Shown here: one piece after another, positions 1 to 8,798 of the stretch
Numbering within the stretch: position 1 is the first letter of the stretch
Layout: each line of letters begins with the position of its first letter
Assembly (NCBI RefSeq): GCF_000469305.1
Contig: NZ_KI271029.1
Span: 1 to 45,371, forward strand
DNA: 45,371 nucleotides
From: Faecalitalea cylindroides ATCC 27803
Lineage (GTDB): Bacteria > Bacillota_I > Bacilli_A > Erysipelotrichales > Erysipelotrichaceae
Direction of reading: 5' to 3'
The notes under the pieces: generated by a model
Told to the model about the DNA's origin: nothing
Seen by the model: the letters and a program-made list of their open reading frames with translations, nothing else
The model's database searches: none
Made by a program: the position numbers and the translations under genes

Positions 1-3
1 CTT

Positions 4-597
4 CTATATTGTTTGTATCACTTCTTCGATAAATTCTTTGATTGTTGGAATATCTACAACAGGCTCATCTACACCAGCTGCATGCATTTTTCCAGCGATG
101 ATCAATCCACTAAAGTTTTCTTTACATTCTTTGATAGCTTTTGCGATCATCTTGTTTGTAACTCCAGTTCCAGGATTTCCTGTAAGACAAATAAACTGAA
201 GACCTAATTCTTCGGCTGCCTTAAATGTTTCGGTTGTTGCCTTTCTTCCTGGGACGATTTCAATTTTTTCAGACATTAAAGAGATAGAATCATCTACTGG
301 CTCTAGATTGGCTCCGACTGGTCTACCACAAAGTTCTCGTAATAATTTAATTGGTTCGTCGGTTTCTGGTAAGCCAGGGATCACAGGATCAAAACAATCC
401 AATCCATTTAATAAGATCATGTCAGATCCAAAAGCAGATGCTACTTCGGCGTTTGTGATATTTCCTAAAAGGCATCCATTAAATACGGTCATTTCTGTCA
501 ATACTGTTCTACCTTCACTGGCAAGAATTGCTTGTTTTAGTTCTTTGCCATTCATCGCAAGAATTTCACTTGCTTGACAACTTAATAATCTTTTCAT
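4..597 (-). CDS. Conserved TIM-barrel-like protein, probably C-terminally truncated
   Basis: 197 residues with a good SD (AAAGGAG at 604-610). It resembles a conserved family of unknown function (I recall it as DUF7916) often found beside sugar uptake genes. Visible conserved motifs are NLEPVD (97-102), CLTGNPGTGVTN (137-148) and AGKMHAAGVDEP (168-179), with the alternating strand/helix pattern of a barrel. Relatives, from memory, are about 300 residues and continue for roughly four more barrel strands. Here the reading frame stops six codons after FIEEV, so the barrel would be incomplete. That suggests a frameshift or nonsense change at the window edge, but the DNA beyond position 1 is not visible. 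No enzymatic role can be assigned. It is transcribed away from the purine operon. Confidence 0.6.
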   Translation of the reverse strand: MKRLLSCQASEILAMNGKELKQAILASEGRTVLTEMTVFNGCLLGNITNAEVASAFGSDMILLNGLDCFDPVIPGLPETDEPIKLLRELCGRPVGANLEPVDDSISLMSEKIEIVPGRKATTETFKAAEELGLQFICLTGNPGTGVTNKMIAKAIKECKENFSGLIIAGKMHAAGVDEPVVDIPTIKEFIEEVIQTI

Positions 598-811
598 ATG
601 TTTCTCCTTTGTATGTTTATATTTTAAATTAACAAGGATGATTCATAACATAAATTCATTTCCTAACAGAGTGGATATTTTGTATTTGCCGTCAGACTTT
701 TGTCACAATTGGTAGCTATAGTAGAAATTGAAGGGGGGTTAGGCATGCAAAACTAACTTCTATTCCATGAATTTTTCATGGCAGAACGTTTATATTGGTG
801 TCGGGGCGTCT

Positions 812-877
812 ATGACTCTCGAAACGATACTTGGATTAATACTTATTTTGATGATGCTTAAAGAATTAAATAAATAA
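812..877 (+). CDS. Putative type I toxin, 21-residue hydrophobic peptide
   Basis: A 21-codon frame encoding MTLETILGLILILMMLKELNK: a short polar start, a hydrophobic core (residues 6-15) and a basic tail. This is the layout of membrane-acting type I toxins and resembles the 'putative holin-like toxin' peptides of Bacillota that begin MT-x-E/F-E-T. The SD is weak (GGGG at 803-806). The start codon lies inside CGTCTATG (807-814), which recurs at 982-989 within the region covered by the proposed antisense RNA. The peptide is too short for similarity alone to be decisive; the arrangement around it is the main evidence. Confidence 0.45.
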   Translation: MTLETILGLILILMMLKELNK

Positions 878-921
878 CCGTATTATTCTTAAAAGGTATC
901 GGGCATGAAAACAATATAGTC

Positions 922-990
922 GAAAAAAAAGAGCAATGACAGCTGCTCGTTTTCTGTTGGCCTACTTATGTAGGGCCAGGTCGTCTATGT
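922..990 (-). ncRNA. Putative antisense antitoxin RNA (RNA II-like)
   Basis: Proposed short minus-strand RNA converging on the toxin transcript. It ends at a strong hairpin with eight U residues (923-949). A weak -10 (TAGTAT, 997-1002) would start it near 990, giving about 70 nt. Its 5' end would then begin with the complement of CGTCTATG, able to pair with the toxin start codon at 807-814. It also contains a stem-loop (959-977, GGCCTAC / GTAGGGCC). Size, convergent orientation, shared terminator and repeat match the architecture known for the par locus of plasmid pAD1 (Fst/RNA II). The 5' end is an inference; no clear -35 is seen. Confidence 0.4.
923..949 (-). terminator. Terminator shared by toxin and antisense transcripts
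   Basis: Stem GAGCA (931-935) with TGCTC (944-948), 8-nt loop, followed on the minus strand by eight U residues (923-930). On the plus strand the tail is GTTTTC, so it may act weakly in both directions. Confidence 0.6.
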
Positions 991-1024
991 GCATATATAC
1001 TAGTATGGTTTATAAATAAATTTA

Positions 1025-1123
1025 ATGAACTCCGGGTATAAAACGCTTGTTATTTCTCTTGATGAATTAAGATCTGCATTTTATGAATCAGAAATAAAAA
1101 TGCCTGTTGTAAAGTTAAAATGA
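1025..1123 (+). other. Short open frame, 32 codons, of unknown status
   Basis: A frame with coding-like composition (starts MNSGYKTLVISLDEL, ends PVVKLK) but no SD upstream. It may be chance or the remnant of a decayed gene. Its tail overlaps the -35 of the predicted purine operon promoter, which argues against a functional gene extending further. Confidence 0.15.
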
Positions 1124-1135
1124 TTCATGTAGAAT
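1107..1135 (+). promoter_or_regulatory. Predicted promoter of the purine operon
   Basis: -35 TTGTAA (1107-1112), 17-bp spacer, -10 TAGAAT (1130-1135). The start would be near 1142, giving a leader of about 135 nt that holds a leader peptide frame and a terminator before purE. Confidence 0.5.
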
Positions 1136-1180
1136 AAATGTGCAGAAGGAATTCTGTTGCTGTTTTTGGAGGTCTTACTT

Positions 1181-1228
1181 ATGGTCTTAAGAAGATTTAC
1201 AAAATTGAAAGAACACAGGCTGTTTTAA
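1181..1228 (+). CDS. Purine operon leader peptide (15 codons)
   Basis: MVLRRFTKLKEHRLF followed by TAA. A strong SD (GGAGG, 1168-1172) sits 8 nt before the ATG, which is unusual for a chance frame in a leader. The stop codon (1226-1228) overlaps the first bases of the 5' arm of the terminator hairpin at 1227-1251, so a ribosome finishing this frame would cover that arm. The peptide has two consecutive AGA arginine codons and is rich in basic residues. It has the geometry of translation-coupled attenuation; the signal it senses cannot be read from the sequence. Confidence 0.5.
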   Translation: MVLRRFTKLKEHRLF

Positions 1229-1256
1229 GCGTGCCCTTGATAGGTGCGCTTTTTTT
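1227..1256 (+). terminator. Intrinsic terminator/attenuator before purE
   Basis: Nine-base-pair stem, AAGCGTGCC (1227-1235) with GGTGCGCTT (1243-1251, two G-U pairs), 7-nt loop and a seven-T run (1250-1256). It lies between the predicted promoter and the purE SD (AAAGGGAGG, 1262-1270), so it must be bypassed for operon expression. No known purine, PRPP (ykkC-type) or ZTP riboswitch consensus was recognised upstream. Confidence 0.7.
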
Positions 1257-1276
1257 AATGCAAAGGGAGGATAAAA

Positions 1277-1762
1277 ATGGAAACTAAAGTGTTGGTAGTA
1301 ATGGGTTCAAGAAGTGATTTACCCGCAATGGAAGGTTGTATGAAACAACTGGATGATTTCAAAATTGGTTATGAAGTACGCGTGTTGAGTGCGCATCGTA
1401 CACCGAATGAAGTAATTAAATTAAGTTCTGAAGCAAAAAGTCGTGGAATCAAGGTTATTATTGCTGCAGCTGGAGGAGCGGCTCATCTAGCTGGTGTAAT
1501 TGCTAGTTCGACACCACTTCCTGTAATTGGAATTCCAATGCAGACTAGTGCGTTAGGCGGTATGGATTCATTGTTGTCAACGGTACAGATGCCTCAGGGC
1601 GTTCCAGTTGCTACAGTTGCAATTGGAAAAGCTGGTGCAAGAAATGCAGCTATCTTAGCTTGTCAGATGATTGGATTAGCTGATGAAGCCGTTCAAAAAA
1701 CAATCGAAGATTTCAAAAAAGAACAAGCTGAAAATGTTTTGGCACAATCTATTGTAGAATAA
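1277..1762 (+). CDS. purE: N5-carboxyaminoimidazole ribonucleotide mutase, class I PurE
   Basis: 161 residues, normal for bacterial PurE. The enzyme interconverts N5-CAIR and CAIR in cytoplasmic de novo IMP synthesis. Diagnostic sites: GSRSD (10-14) at the nucleotide-binding N-terminus, SAHRTP (38-43) with the catalytic histidine H40, and the glycine-rich AAAGGAAHLAG stretch. The SAHRTP type is typical of class I, which works with PurK; no purK is in this window. SD AAAGGGAGG lies 6 nt before the ATG. It is the first gene of a five-gene operon with 11 bp to purL, and sits just downstream of the leader peptide/terminator unit. Confidence 0.97.
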   Translation: METKVLVVMGSRSDLPAMEGCMKQLDDFKIGYEVRVLSAHRTPNEVIKLSSEAKSRGIKVIIAAAGGAAHLAGVIASSTPLPVIGIPMQTSALGGMDSLLSTVQMPQGVPVATVAIGKAGARNAAILACQMIGLADEAVQKTIEDFKKEQAENVLAQSIVE

Positions 1763-1773
1763 AGGAGAAAAAA

Positions 1774-4700
1774 ATGGATACACGTATTTTTGTTCAGAAA
1801 AAAGAACAATTCCAAGTTGAAAGCGAGTCATTAGGCACTGAATTAAGACAGTCTCTATCACTTTCTGATGATTTTAAAGTCTCTTTATATAATATTTATG
1901 ACATCTTTAACGCAGATGAAAATGATATTCAACTTTTGAAAAAGAATGTCTGCAGTGAAGTGGTAACAGATGTTGTATACGATTCTATCGACCTTGAGGG
2001 TAAAAAATATCTTGCCTATGAATATTTACCAGGGCAATATGATCAAAGAGCTGATAGCGCTATGCAGTGTTTGATGTTATTGAATAATAAACAGACAGTT
2101 CGTATTCATTCAGGAACATTGTTGGTATTTGATGGTCAAGTTTCAAAAGAAGATCTAGAAAAAATCACGGGTTATATCGTTAACCCTGTAGAAGCTAGAG
2201 TAAAAGATTTAAGTGTATTGGAAGATGATCAAGATGTAGAAGTAGCACCAGTTCCTATCTTGAATGGATTCATTAATATGAGTAAAGAAGAATTATCCGC
2301 TCTTCGTGAAAAAGAAGGATTGGCTATGTCACAAGAGGATATTGAATTTGTTCAAGATTATTTTAAAACACAGGAAAAACGTGATTGTACGATGACTGAA
2401 CTAAAGGTATTGGATACATATTGGTCAGATCACTGCCGCCATACCACATTTGAAACAGTATTGGATTCTGTTGCTTTTAAGCTGGATACGCTAAAAGAAC
2501 AGCTTCAAGAATCTTATGAAAAGTATCTTGCGTTACGCAATGAAGTACATGGTGGAAAAAAAGAACAGACTTTGATGGATATGGCAACGATTGCCGGTAA
2601 ATATCTTCGTAAACAAGGTAAGTTAGATGATATGGAAGTCAGCGATGAAATTAATGCCTGCTCTGTAGAAATCAAAGTAGATGTCGATGGAAAAGATGAA
2701 GACTGGTTATTGATGTTTAAAAATGAAACGCATAACCATCCAACTGAAATTGAGCCATTTGGCGGTGCCAGCACATGTATTGGTGGAGCCATTCGAGATC
2801 CACTATCTGGAAGAAGTTATGTTTATCAGGCAATGCGTATTACCGGAGCCGGGGATATCACAAAACCAATTTCACAAACCATGGAACATAAACTTCCTCA
2901 ATCAAAAATTTCTAAAACAGCTGCTCATGGTTATTCAAGCTATGGTAACCAGATTGGGTTGGCGACTACTTTTGTCGAAGAAATTTATGATGAAGGGTAT
3001 GTTGCCAAGAGAATGGAAGTTGGAGCTGTTGTTGGTGCTGCGCCTAAATCTCATGTAAAAAGAGAAAAGCCTCAGCCAGGTGATATCATCGTTTTGATTG
3101 GTGGAGCAACAGGTCGTGATGGAATCGGTGGAGCAACCGGTTCAAGTAAAGAGCATAATGAAACAAGTCTAGAAAAATGTTCAAGCGAAGTACAAAAAGG
3201 AAATGCTTTGATCGAACGTAAGTTGCAACGCCTATTTAGAAACCCTGCCTGCACAAAATTGATCAAGAAGGCCAATGATTTTGGTGCTGGTGGTGTCAGC
3301 GTAGCTGTTGGTGAATTGGCTGATGGTCTTGATATTGATTTGGATGCCGTTCCAGTAAAATATCAGGGTCTTGATGGTACAGAGCTTGCGATCAGTGAAT
3401 CACAAGAGCGTATGGCTTGTTGTATTGAGGCAAAAGACTTTGAGAAATTTAAAGAAGAAGCATATAAAGAAAATTTAGAAGCTATCAAAGTGGCTACTGT
3501 TACGGATACAAATCGTCTTGTGATGAAATTTAGAGGCGAAACAATTGTCGATATGTCGCGTGCATTTTTAGATACAAATGGGGTACGAGCTCATCAGGCT
3601 GTTGAGGTTTGTGAAAGTGAATACGATGAAAAACCATTTGATAAAAAAGACACAAATCTTGTGGAAGTGTTACATGATCCAAATGTAGCCTGCCAGATTG
3701 GTTTAGCAGAAATGTTCGATGCTTCGATTGGTAAGAGTACAGTATTGATGCCATTTGGTGGAAAATACCAGTTAACTCCTGAAGAAGGGTCTGTTCAAAA
3801 ATTACCAGTATTCGGGATGACAAATACATGCTCAACCATGACATATGGATACGATCCGAAATTAACAAAATACTCTCCGTATTTAGGAGCGAGCTATTCT
3901 GTTGTTGAAGCTTTAGCTAAAATAACAGCTTTAGGTGCCGATTATTCAACATGTCGTTTATCAAATCAGGAATACTTTGAAAGAGTTGGAGACGATCCTA
4001 AAAAATGGGGAAATCCAATGCAGGCTTTATTAGGTCTAGTCGATGCACAGATTGCCTTTGAAACACCAAGTATTGGCGGAAAAGACAGTATGTCTGGAAC
4101 ATATAAAGATATTCATGTTCCACCTACATTGATCACATTTGCCATCACAACTCAAAAAACAGATTCCGTTGTCAGTGCTTCTTTCAAAAAAGCCGGTAAT
4201 TATGTTTATTTAGTCAAACATGAAGCATTAGCTGATCATGTGCCTAACTATGAACAGTTAAAAGATAATTTTAAAACCGTTCATGAAAAGATGCAGGAAG
4301 GTAAGATCGTTGCGGCAAGCGCCGTTAAATTCGGTGGTATCGGATATGCGATTGCTAAGATGGCATTTGGTAATAAATTAGGTGTTGCGATTCAAAGCGA
4401 TGAAGATGTTTATGGATTCAATACAGGATCATTGATCGTAGAGGCAACCGAAAGTATCATGGATCCTCATTTCACATTGTTAGGAATTTTGAATGAAGAA
4501 GACAAGATCGTTATCAATGATGAGGTGGTTACGATCGAAGATGCTTTAAAAGCTTGGAAAAAAAGATATGATGATATCTATCCAATGAATGTTGATCTAG
4601 GAAAAGAAACTTTAGATACACCTCTAACAGTTAAAGAACCTGTTTATTCTAAGGTGAAAGTAGAAAAACCAATTGTCGTGATTCCTATCTTCCCTGGACA

Positions 4701-5466
4701 AAACTGTGAATATGATACAACGGCAAAATTTGAGCGTGCCGGGGCTGAAGTGCATCAAATTGTATTCAATAACTTGACCGTAGAGAACATCAAGACAAGT
4801 ATTGATACATTGGCAGATGAAATTGCCAAGGCACAGATCTTGATGATCGTTGGTGGATTTAGTTCAGGGGATGAACCAGATGGATCTGGTAAATTCATTG
4901 CCAATGTACTACGCAATCCTAAAATTTCAAAAGCCATTGATACGATGCGTGCTAATGATGGTTTGATCTTAGGTATTTGTAATGGATTCCAGGCTTTGAT
5001 CAAATCAGGCTTGTTACCTTATGGTGATATTGCAGGATTAAATGAAGAAAATCCTACATTGTTCAGAAACAATATTAACCGTCACGTAAGTCATATTGCA
5101 CGTACTCGTGTTACATCGAATGCTTCACCATGGTTCATGTCTATGACACCAGGAGAAATGCATTCGGTTGCGATGTCTCATGGAGAAGGTAAGTTTGTCG
5201 CATCAAAAGAAGTGTTAGAAGAACTTGTTAAGAATGGTCAGGTCGCAACACAATATGTCAATGAAGAAGGTGTTCCAACGATGGATGGGCTAGATAATAT
5301 CAATGGTTCTAGCATTGCTATTGAAGGTATCTTCTCTAAAGACGGAAAGATTTTTGGAAAGATGGGACATAGCGAACGATATGAAGAAGGTTTGATGCAG
5401 AATATTTACGGAAATAAAGATCAGAATATTTTCGAAAATGGTGTTCGTTATTTCACACATAAATAA
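1774..5466 (+). CDS. purL: Phosphoribosylformylglycinamidine synthase, single-chain
   Basis: 1230 residues: the large single-polypeptide FGAM synthase carrying both synthetase and glutaminase parts, unlike the split PurS/PurQ/PurL of Bacillus. It makes FGAM from FGAR, glutamine and ATP. The N-terminal PurS-like part is followed by two AIRS-like ATP-binding halves (FKNETHNHPTEIEPFGGAST near 312-331). The C-terminal class I glutaminase has the nucleophile C1069 in GICNGFQ and the H1199/E1201 pair in GHSERY. SD AAAGGAG. Sits 11 bp after purE and 11 bp before purM. No lesion seen. Confidence 0.97.
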   Translation: MDTRIFVQKKEQFQVESESLGTELRQSLSLSDDFKVSLYNIYDIFNADENDIQLLKKNVCSEVVTDVVYDSIDLEGKKYLAYEYLPGQYDQRADSAMQCLMLLNNKQTVRIHSGTLLVFDGQVSKEDLEKITGYIVNPVEARVKDLSVLEDDQDVEVAPVPILNGFINMSKEELSALREKEGLAMSQEDIEFVQDYFKTQEKRDCTMTELKVLDTYWSDHCRHTTFETVLDSVAFKLDTLKEQLQESYEKYLALRNEVHGGKKEQTLMDMATIAGKYLRKQGKLDDMEVSDEINACSVEIKVDVDGKDEDWLLMFKNETHNHPTEIEPFGGASTCIGGAIRDPLSGRSYVYQAMRITGAGDITKPISQTMEHKLPQSKISKTAAHGYSSYGNQIGLATTFVEEIYDEGYVAKRMEVGAVVGAAPKSHVKREKPQPGDIIVLIGGATGRDGIGGATGSSKEHNETSLEKCSSEVQKGNALIERKLQRLFRNPACTKLIKKANDFGAGGVSVAVGELADGLDIDLDAVPVKYQGLDGTELAISESQERMACCIEAKDFEKFKEEAYKENLEAIKVATVTDTNRLVMKFRGETIVDMSRAFLDTNGVRAHQAVEVCESEYDEKPFDKKDTNLVEVLHDPNVACQIGLAEMFDASIGKSTVLMPFGGKYQLTPEEGSVQKLPVFGMTNTCSTMTYGYDPKLTKYSPYLGASYSVVEALAKITALGADYSTCRLSNQEYFERVGDDPKKWGNPMQALLGLVDAQIAFETPSIGGKDSMSGTYKDIHVPPTLITFAITTQKTDSVVSASFKKAGNYVYLVKHEALADHVPNYEQLKDNFKTVHEKMQEGKIVAASAVKFGGIGYAIAKMAFGNKLGVAIQSDEDVYGFNTGSLIVEATESIMDPHFTLLGILNEEDKIVINDEVVTIEDALKAWKKRYDDIYPMNVDLGKETLDTPLTVKEPVYSKVKVEKPIVVIPIFPGQNCEYDTTAKFERAGAEVHQIVFNNLTVENIKTSIDTLADEIAKAQILMIVGGFSSGDEPDGSGKFIANVLRNPKISKAIDTMRANDGLILGICNGFQALIKSGLLPYGDIAGLNEENPTLFRNNINRHVSHIARTRVTSNASPWFMSMTPGEMHSVAMSHGEGKFVASKEVLEELVKNGQVATQYVNEEGVPTMDGLDNINGSSIAIEGIFSKDGKIFGKMGHSERYEEGLMQNIYGNKDQNIFENGVRYFTHK

Positions 5467-5477
5467 AGGAGAAAAAC

Positions 5478-6503
5478 ATGGATTATAAAAAAGCGGGTGT
5501 AGATATTGAAGCTGGTTATAAATCAGTGGAATTGATGAAAAAACACGTAAAAGAAACGATGCGTCCTGAAGTTTTAGGAGGACTTGGTGGGTTTGCCGGT
5601 GCCTTTGATCTTTCAAAGATCAAGGGCATGGAAGAACCTGTTCTGTTATCTGGAACCGATGGATGTGGGACAAAGGTAAAATTGGCTTTTGTTTTGGATA
5701 AACATGATACGATCGGTATCGATGCAGTCGCAATGTGTGTAAATGACATTGCATGTGCTGGAGGAGAACCACTATTCTTCCTTGATTACATCGCATGTGG
5801 TAAAAACTATCCGGAAAAGATCGCAACAATCGTAAGTGGAGTTGCCGAAGGATGTAAACAAAGCGAATGTGCACTAATTGGTGGAGAAACAGCTGAGCAT
5901 CCAGGTTTGATGCCAGTGGATGAATACGATCTTGCTGGATTTGCGGTAGGTGTCGTAGATAAAAAAGATATCATTGATGGTTCAAATATCAAAGAAGGCG
6001 ATGTGTTGGTTGGTATTGCATCTAGCGGTGTCCATTCAAATGGATTTAGTTTGGTTCGTTCTGTATTTGATATGACAGAAGAATCTTTAAATACGTATTA
6101 TGATGAGCTTAAAAAGACATTAGGAGAAGCGTTGATCGAACCAACACGTATCTATGTCAAAGCTTTAAAAAATGTAAAAGAAGCAGGTGTCACGATTAAG
6201 GGATGCAGCCATATTACAGGTGGAGGTTTCTATGAAAATGTTCCTCGAATGCTTCCAGAAAACGCAAAAGCTATTATTAAAAAAGACAGCTATCCAGTTC
6301 CTGCCATCTTCGATTTGATTGCCAAGAATGGAAATGTAGAAGAAACGATGATGTACAACACATTTAATATGGGATTAGGTATGGTCATTGCCTTAGATCC
6401 AGAAGATGTGGATACAGCTATGGAGGCAATTCAGAAAGCTGGAGATACTTGTTATGTTGTGGGAAATATTGTTGAAGGTCAAAAAGGAGTTGAATTATGT
6501 TAA
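5478..6503 (+). CDS. purM: Phosphoribosylformylglycinamidine cyclo-ligase (AIR synthetase)
   Basis: 341 residues, standard PurM length. Converts FGAM to AIR using ATP. Seen: N-terminal YKKAGVDIEAG, the GGFAGAFDL loop, SGTDGCGTKVKLAF, the CVNDIACAGGEPLFFLDYIA metal/ATP region, GGETAEHPG, and the C-terminal SGVHSNGFSLVR and HITGGGFYENVPRML motifs of the AIRS superfamily. SD AAAGGAG. Its last 7 bases overlap purN, indicating translational coupling. Confidence 0.97.
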   Translation: MDYKKAGVDIEAGYKSVELMKKHVKETMRPEVLGGLGGFAGAFDLSKIKGMEEPVLLSGTDGCGTKVKLAFVLDKHDTIGIDAVAMCVNDIACAGGEPLFFLDYIACGKNYPEKIATIVSGVAEGCKQSECALIGGETAEHPGLMPVDEYDLAGFAVGVVDKKDIIDGSNIKEGDVLVGIASSGVHSNGFSLVRSVFDMTEESLNTYYDELKKTLGEALIEPTRIYVKALKNVKEAGVTIKGCSHITGGGFYENVPRMLPENAKAIIKKDSYPVPAIFDLIAKNGNVEETMMYNTFNMGLGMVIALDPEDVDTAMEAIQKAGDTCYVVGNIVEGQKGVELC

Positions 6504-7087
6504 GACTTGCCGTACTGATTTCTGGAGGAGGTACGGATCTTCAATCCATCATTGATGAACATAAAAAAGGAAATATCAACTGTGAAATAGCTCTTGTGAT
6601 CAGCAATCGTAAGAGTGCATATGGTCTTGAAAGAGCAAAACAGGCAGGTATTCCAACAGCATGTATAAAAGATCAAAAAGAACTTTTGAAAAAACTTCAG
6701 GATGAAAAGATTGATTTTATCGTTTTAGCCGGGTATCTAGCGATCTTGCAGGAAGATTTGATCAAAGCATATCCAAATAAGATCATTAATATTCATCCAT
6801 CTTTGATTCCTTCTTTCTGTGGACCGGGTATGTATGGACTTCACGTTCATGAAGCTGCCTTGGCTAAGGGAGTAAAAGTAAGTGGAGCTACGGTACATTT
6901 TGTTAGTGAAGAAGTAGATGGTGGACCAATCATTTATCAGGAAGCGGTATCGATTGCCGATTTGGATACAGCTGAAGCAATTCAAAAAAGAGTTCTTGAG
7001 ATAGAACATAAGATCTTACCTATGGTAGTTCGTTATTATTGTGAGGATAGAATAAGAATAGAGAAAGGAAGAGTGCATATTTTATGA
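6497..7087 (+). CDS. purN: Phosphoribosylglycinamide formyltransferase (folate-dependent)
   Basis: 196 residues. Transfers formyl from 10-formyl-THF to GAR. Catalytic triad visible as N98 and H100 in NIHPSLIP and D141 in [16 protein letters not shown] near the N-terminus binds the ribonucleotide phosphate (families usually have SGxGSN, so T-D here is a mild variation). The start lies inside the purM 3' end, preceded by a GGAG sequence, and the 3' end overlaps purH by 4 bases. Confidence 0.96.
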   Translation: MLRLAVLISGGGTDLQSIIDEHKKGNINCEIALVISNRKSAYGLERAKQAGIPTACIKDQKELLKKLQDEKIDFIVLAGYLAILQEDLIKAYPNKIINIHPSLIPSFCGPGMYGLHVHEAALAKGVKVSGATVHFVSEEVDGGPIIYQEAVSIADLDTAEAIQKRVLEIEHKILPMVVRYYCEDRIRIEKGRVHIL

Positions 7088-8616
7088 AAAGAGCATTGGT
7101 CAGTGTTTCAGATAAAACAGGTCTAGTGGAGTTTGTTCAAGGGTTAGTTGACTGTGGTTATGAAATCATTTCTACAGGTGGAACTAAAAAAGCTTTGGAA
7201 AATGCAGGTATCAAAACAATTGGAATTAGTGAAGTAACAGGTTTTCCAGAAATTATGGATGGTCGTGTAAAGACGCTTCATCCAAAAGTGCATGGAGCTC
7301 TTTTGTGTGTTAGAGATAATCCGGATCATGTAAGACAGTTAAAAGAACTAGGTATTGAATATATTGATCTAGTGTGTGTAAACCTTTATCCATTTAAAGA
7401 AACTGTACAAAAAGAAGGCGTAAGCCATGAAGAGATTATCGAAAACATTGATATTGGTGGACCAAGTATGTTGCGCAGTGCTTCTAAGAATTATCAGAGC
7501 ATTCCAGTTCTTTGTGATCCAAAAGATTATGAAAAAGTATTGAATGAAATCAAAGAAAATGGTGAAACGACATTAGAAACACGTGAACATCTTGCCGCAA
7601 AAGTATTCCGTCATACAGCTCGATATGATGCGATGATTGCCGATTATTTGACAAAACGCACTCATGAAGAATTCCCTGAAAGTTTAACAATTACATTTGA
7701 TAAAGTACAGGATCTTCGTTATGGGGAAAACCCTCATCAAAAAGCTGCTTTCTATAAAGGTATGAATCCTAAGTATTCTTTGGCAAACGCAACACAGCTT
7801 CATGGAAAAGAACTTTCTTACAATAATATTCAGGATGGTAATGCAGCTATCGAAGTTTTGAAAGATTTTGAAGGTCAGTATGCTGCAGTTGGTTTGAAAC
7901 ATATGAATCCATGTGGAGTGGGTATTGGTGAAAATATTGAAGCTGCCTGGGATAAGGCATATGAAGCAGATCCAGTTTCTATCTTTGGTGGAATCGTTGC
8001 TTTAAATGATAAAGTTGAAAAAGGATTAGCTGAAAAATTATCTAAGATCTTCTTAGAAATCATCATTGCTCCTGATTTTAGTGAAGAAGCATTAGAAATC
8101 TTAACACGTAAGAAGAATATTCGTTTGATGAAACTGGATACTACATTATCTACATCTACTGCTTTGAAATATACAAACGTTAATGATGGATTGTTGGTTC
8201 AGGAAATGGATACACATGTAGTTCGAGAAGAAGATTTACGTTGTGTTACAAACCGCAAACCTACAAAAGAAGAAATTGAACAGCTTTTATTTGGATGGAA
8301 AGTTGTTAAGCACGTTAAATCCAATGCCATCGTTCTTGTAAAAGACAATATGACAATTGGCGTCGGTGCTGGACAGATGAATCGTGTCGGAGCAGCTAAA
8401 ATTGCGATTGAGCAGGCACAGGAAAAAGCTAAAGGTTCTGTTATGGCAAGTGATGCTTTCTTCCCAATGCCAGATACAGTTCAAGAAGCAATCAAAGCAG
8501 GTGTTACAGCAATCATTCAACCAGGTGGTTCTATTAAAGATCAGCTATCTATTGATGAATGTAACGAACATGGTATCGCAATGGTATTCACAGGAATCCG
8601 TCATTTCAAACACTAA
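7084..8616 (+). CDS. purH: Bifunctional AICAR transformylase / IMP cyclohydrolase
   Basis: 510 residues, the usual length. The N-terminal MGS-like IMP cyclohydrolase domain (about 1-195) shows [38 protein letters not shown] and NIDIGGPSM. The C-terminal AICAR transformylase domain shows [23 protein letters not shown], and SDAFFPMPD near the end. It catalyses the last two steps to IMP. Overlaps purN by 4 bases and is followed by a strong terminator, so the operon ends here. purC, purF, purD and purB are absent from the window. Confidence 0.97.
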   Translation: MKRALVSVSDKTGLVEFVQGLVDCGYEIISTGGTKKALENAGIKTIGISEVTGFPEIMDGRVKTLHPKVHGALLCVRDNPDHVRQLKELGIEYIDLVCVNLYPFKETVQKEGVSHEEIIENIDIGGPSMLRSASKNYQSIPVLCDPKDYEKVLNEIKENGETTLETREHLAAKVFRHTARYDAMIADYLTKRTHEEFPESLTITFDKVQDLRYGENPHQKAAFYKGMNPKYSLANATQLHGKELSYNNIQDGNAAIEVLKDFEGQYAAVGLKHMNPCGVGIGENIEAAWDKAYEADPVSIFGGIVALNDKVEKGLAEKLSKIFLEIIIAPDFSEEALEILTRKKNIRLMKLDTTLSTSTALKYTNVNDGLLVQEMDTHVVREEDLRCVTNRKPTKEEIEQLLFGWKVVKHVKSNAIVLVKDNMTIGVGAGQMNRVGAAKIAIEQAQEKAKGSVMASDAFFPMPDTVQEAIKAGVTAIIQPGGSIKDQLSIDECNEHGIAMVFTGIRHFKH

Positions 8617-8624
8617 ATAAAGTA

Positions 8625-8660
8625 AAAGAACTTATCGTGATTTCGGTAAGTTCTTTTTTT
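8625..8660 (+). terminator. Purine operon terminator
   Basis: AAAGAACTTA pairs with TAAGTTCTTT around a short loop, extended by TCG/CGG, then a run of eight T. It lies 9 bases after the purH stop. Confidence 0.9.
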
Positions 8661-8798
8661 TGATTTATCAAGACATTAGATAAATAATATGAATAAAGAT
8701 AATTTCAAAGAAAATAATTGTAAAGGCTTACATTCGCATTGAAAGTAACGCTTAAAAGTGCTTTAATTATATCAGAAAGAATATTGGGGTGAATGTGA

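Larger units (their letters stand above)
804..989. repeat. Direct repeat pair GG(G/T)CGTCTATG
   Basis: Two copies, 804-814 and 979-989, identical in 10 of 11 positions. The first holds the ATG of the small peptide; the second lies at the proposed 5' end of the antisense RNA. In Fst-type loci such repeats let the antisense RNA cover the toxin start region in trans. Confidence 0.5.

Noticed and set aside
990-1050. Purine riboswitch in the long gap before purE
   Set aside because: The start CATATATACTAGTATGG superficially recalls the J1/2-P2 part of guanine riboswitches, but the conserved core (TTTCTACC and the L2/L3 loops) is missing and it lies upstream of the predicted promoter.
1142-1256. 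PRPP/ppGpp (ykkC-type) or ZTP riboswitch in the purE leader
   Set aside because: Neither the CTAGGGTTCCG-like core nor the ZTP CCGCC...GGGC pattern is present, and a translated leader frame explains the layout better.
2514-2792. 92-codon minus-strand frame inside purL
   Set aside because: Shadow frame of a strongly conserved enzyme; no SD or promoter.
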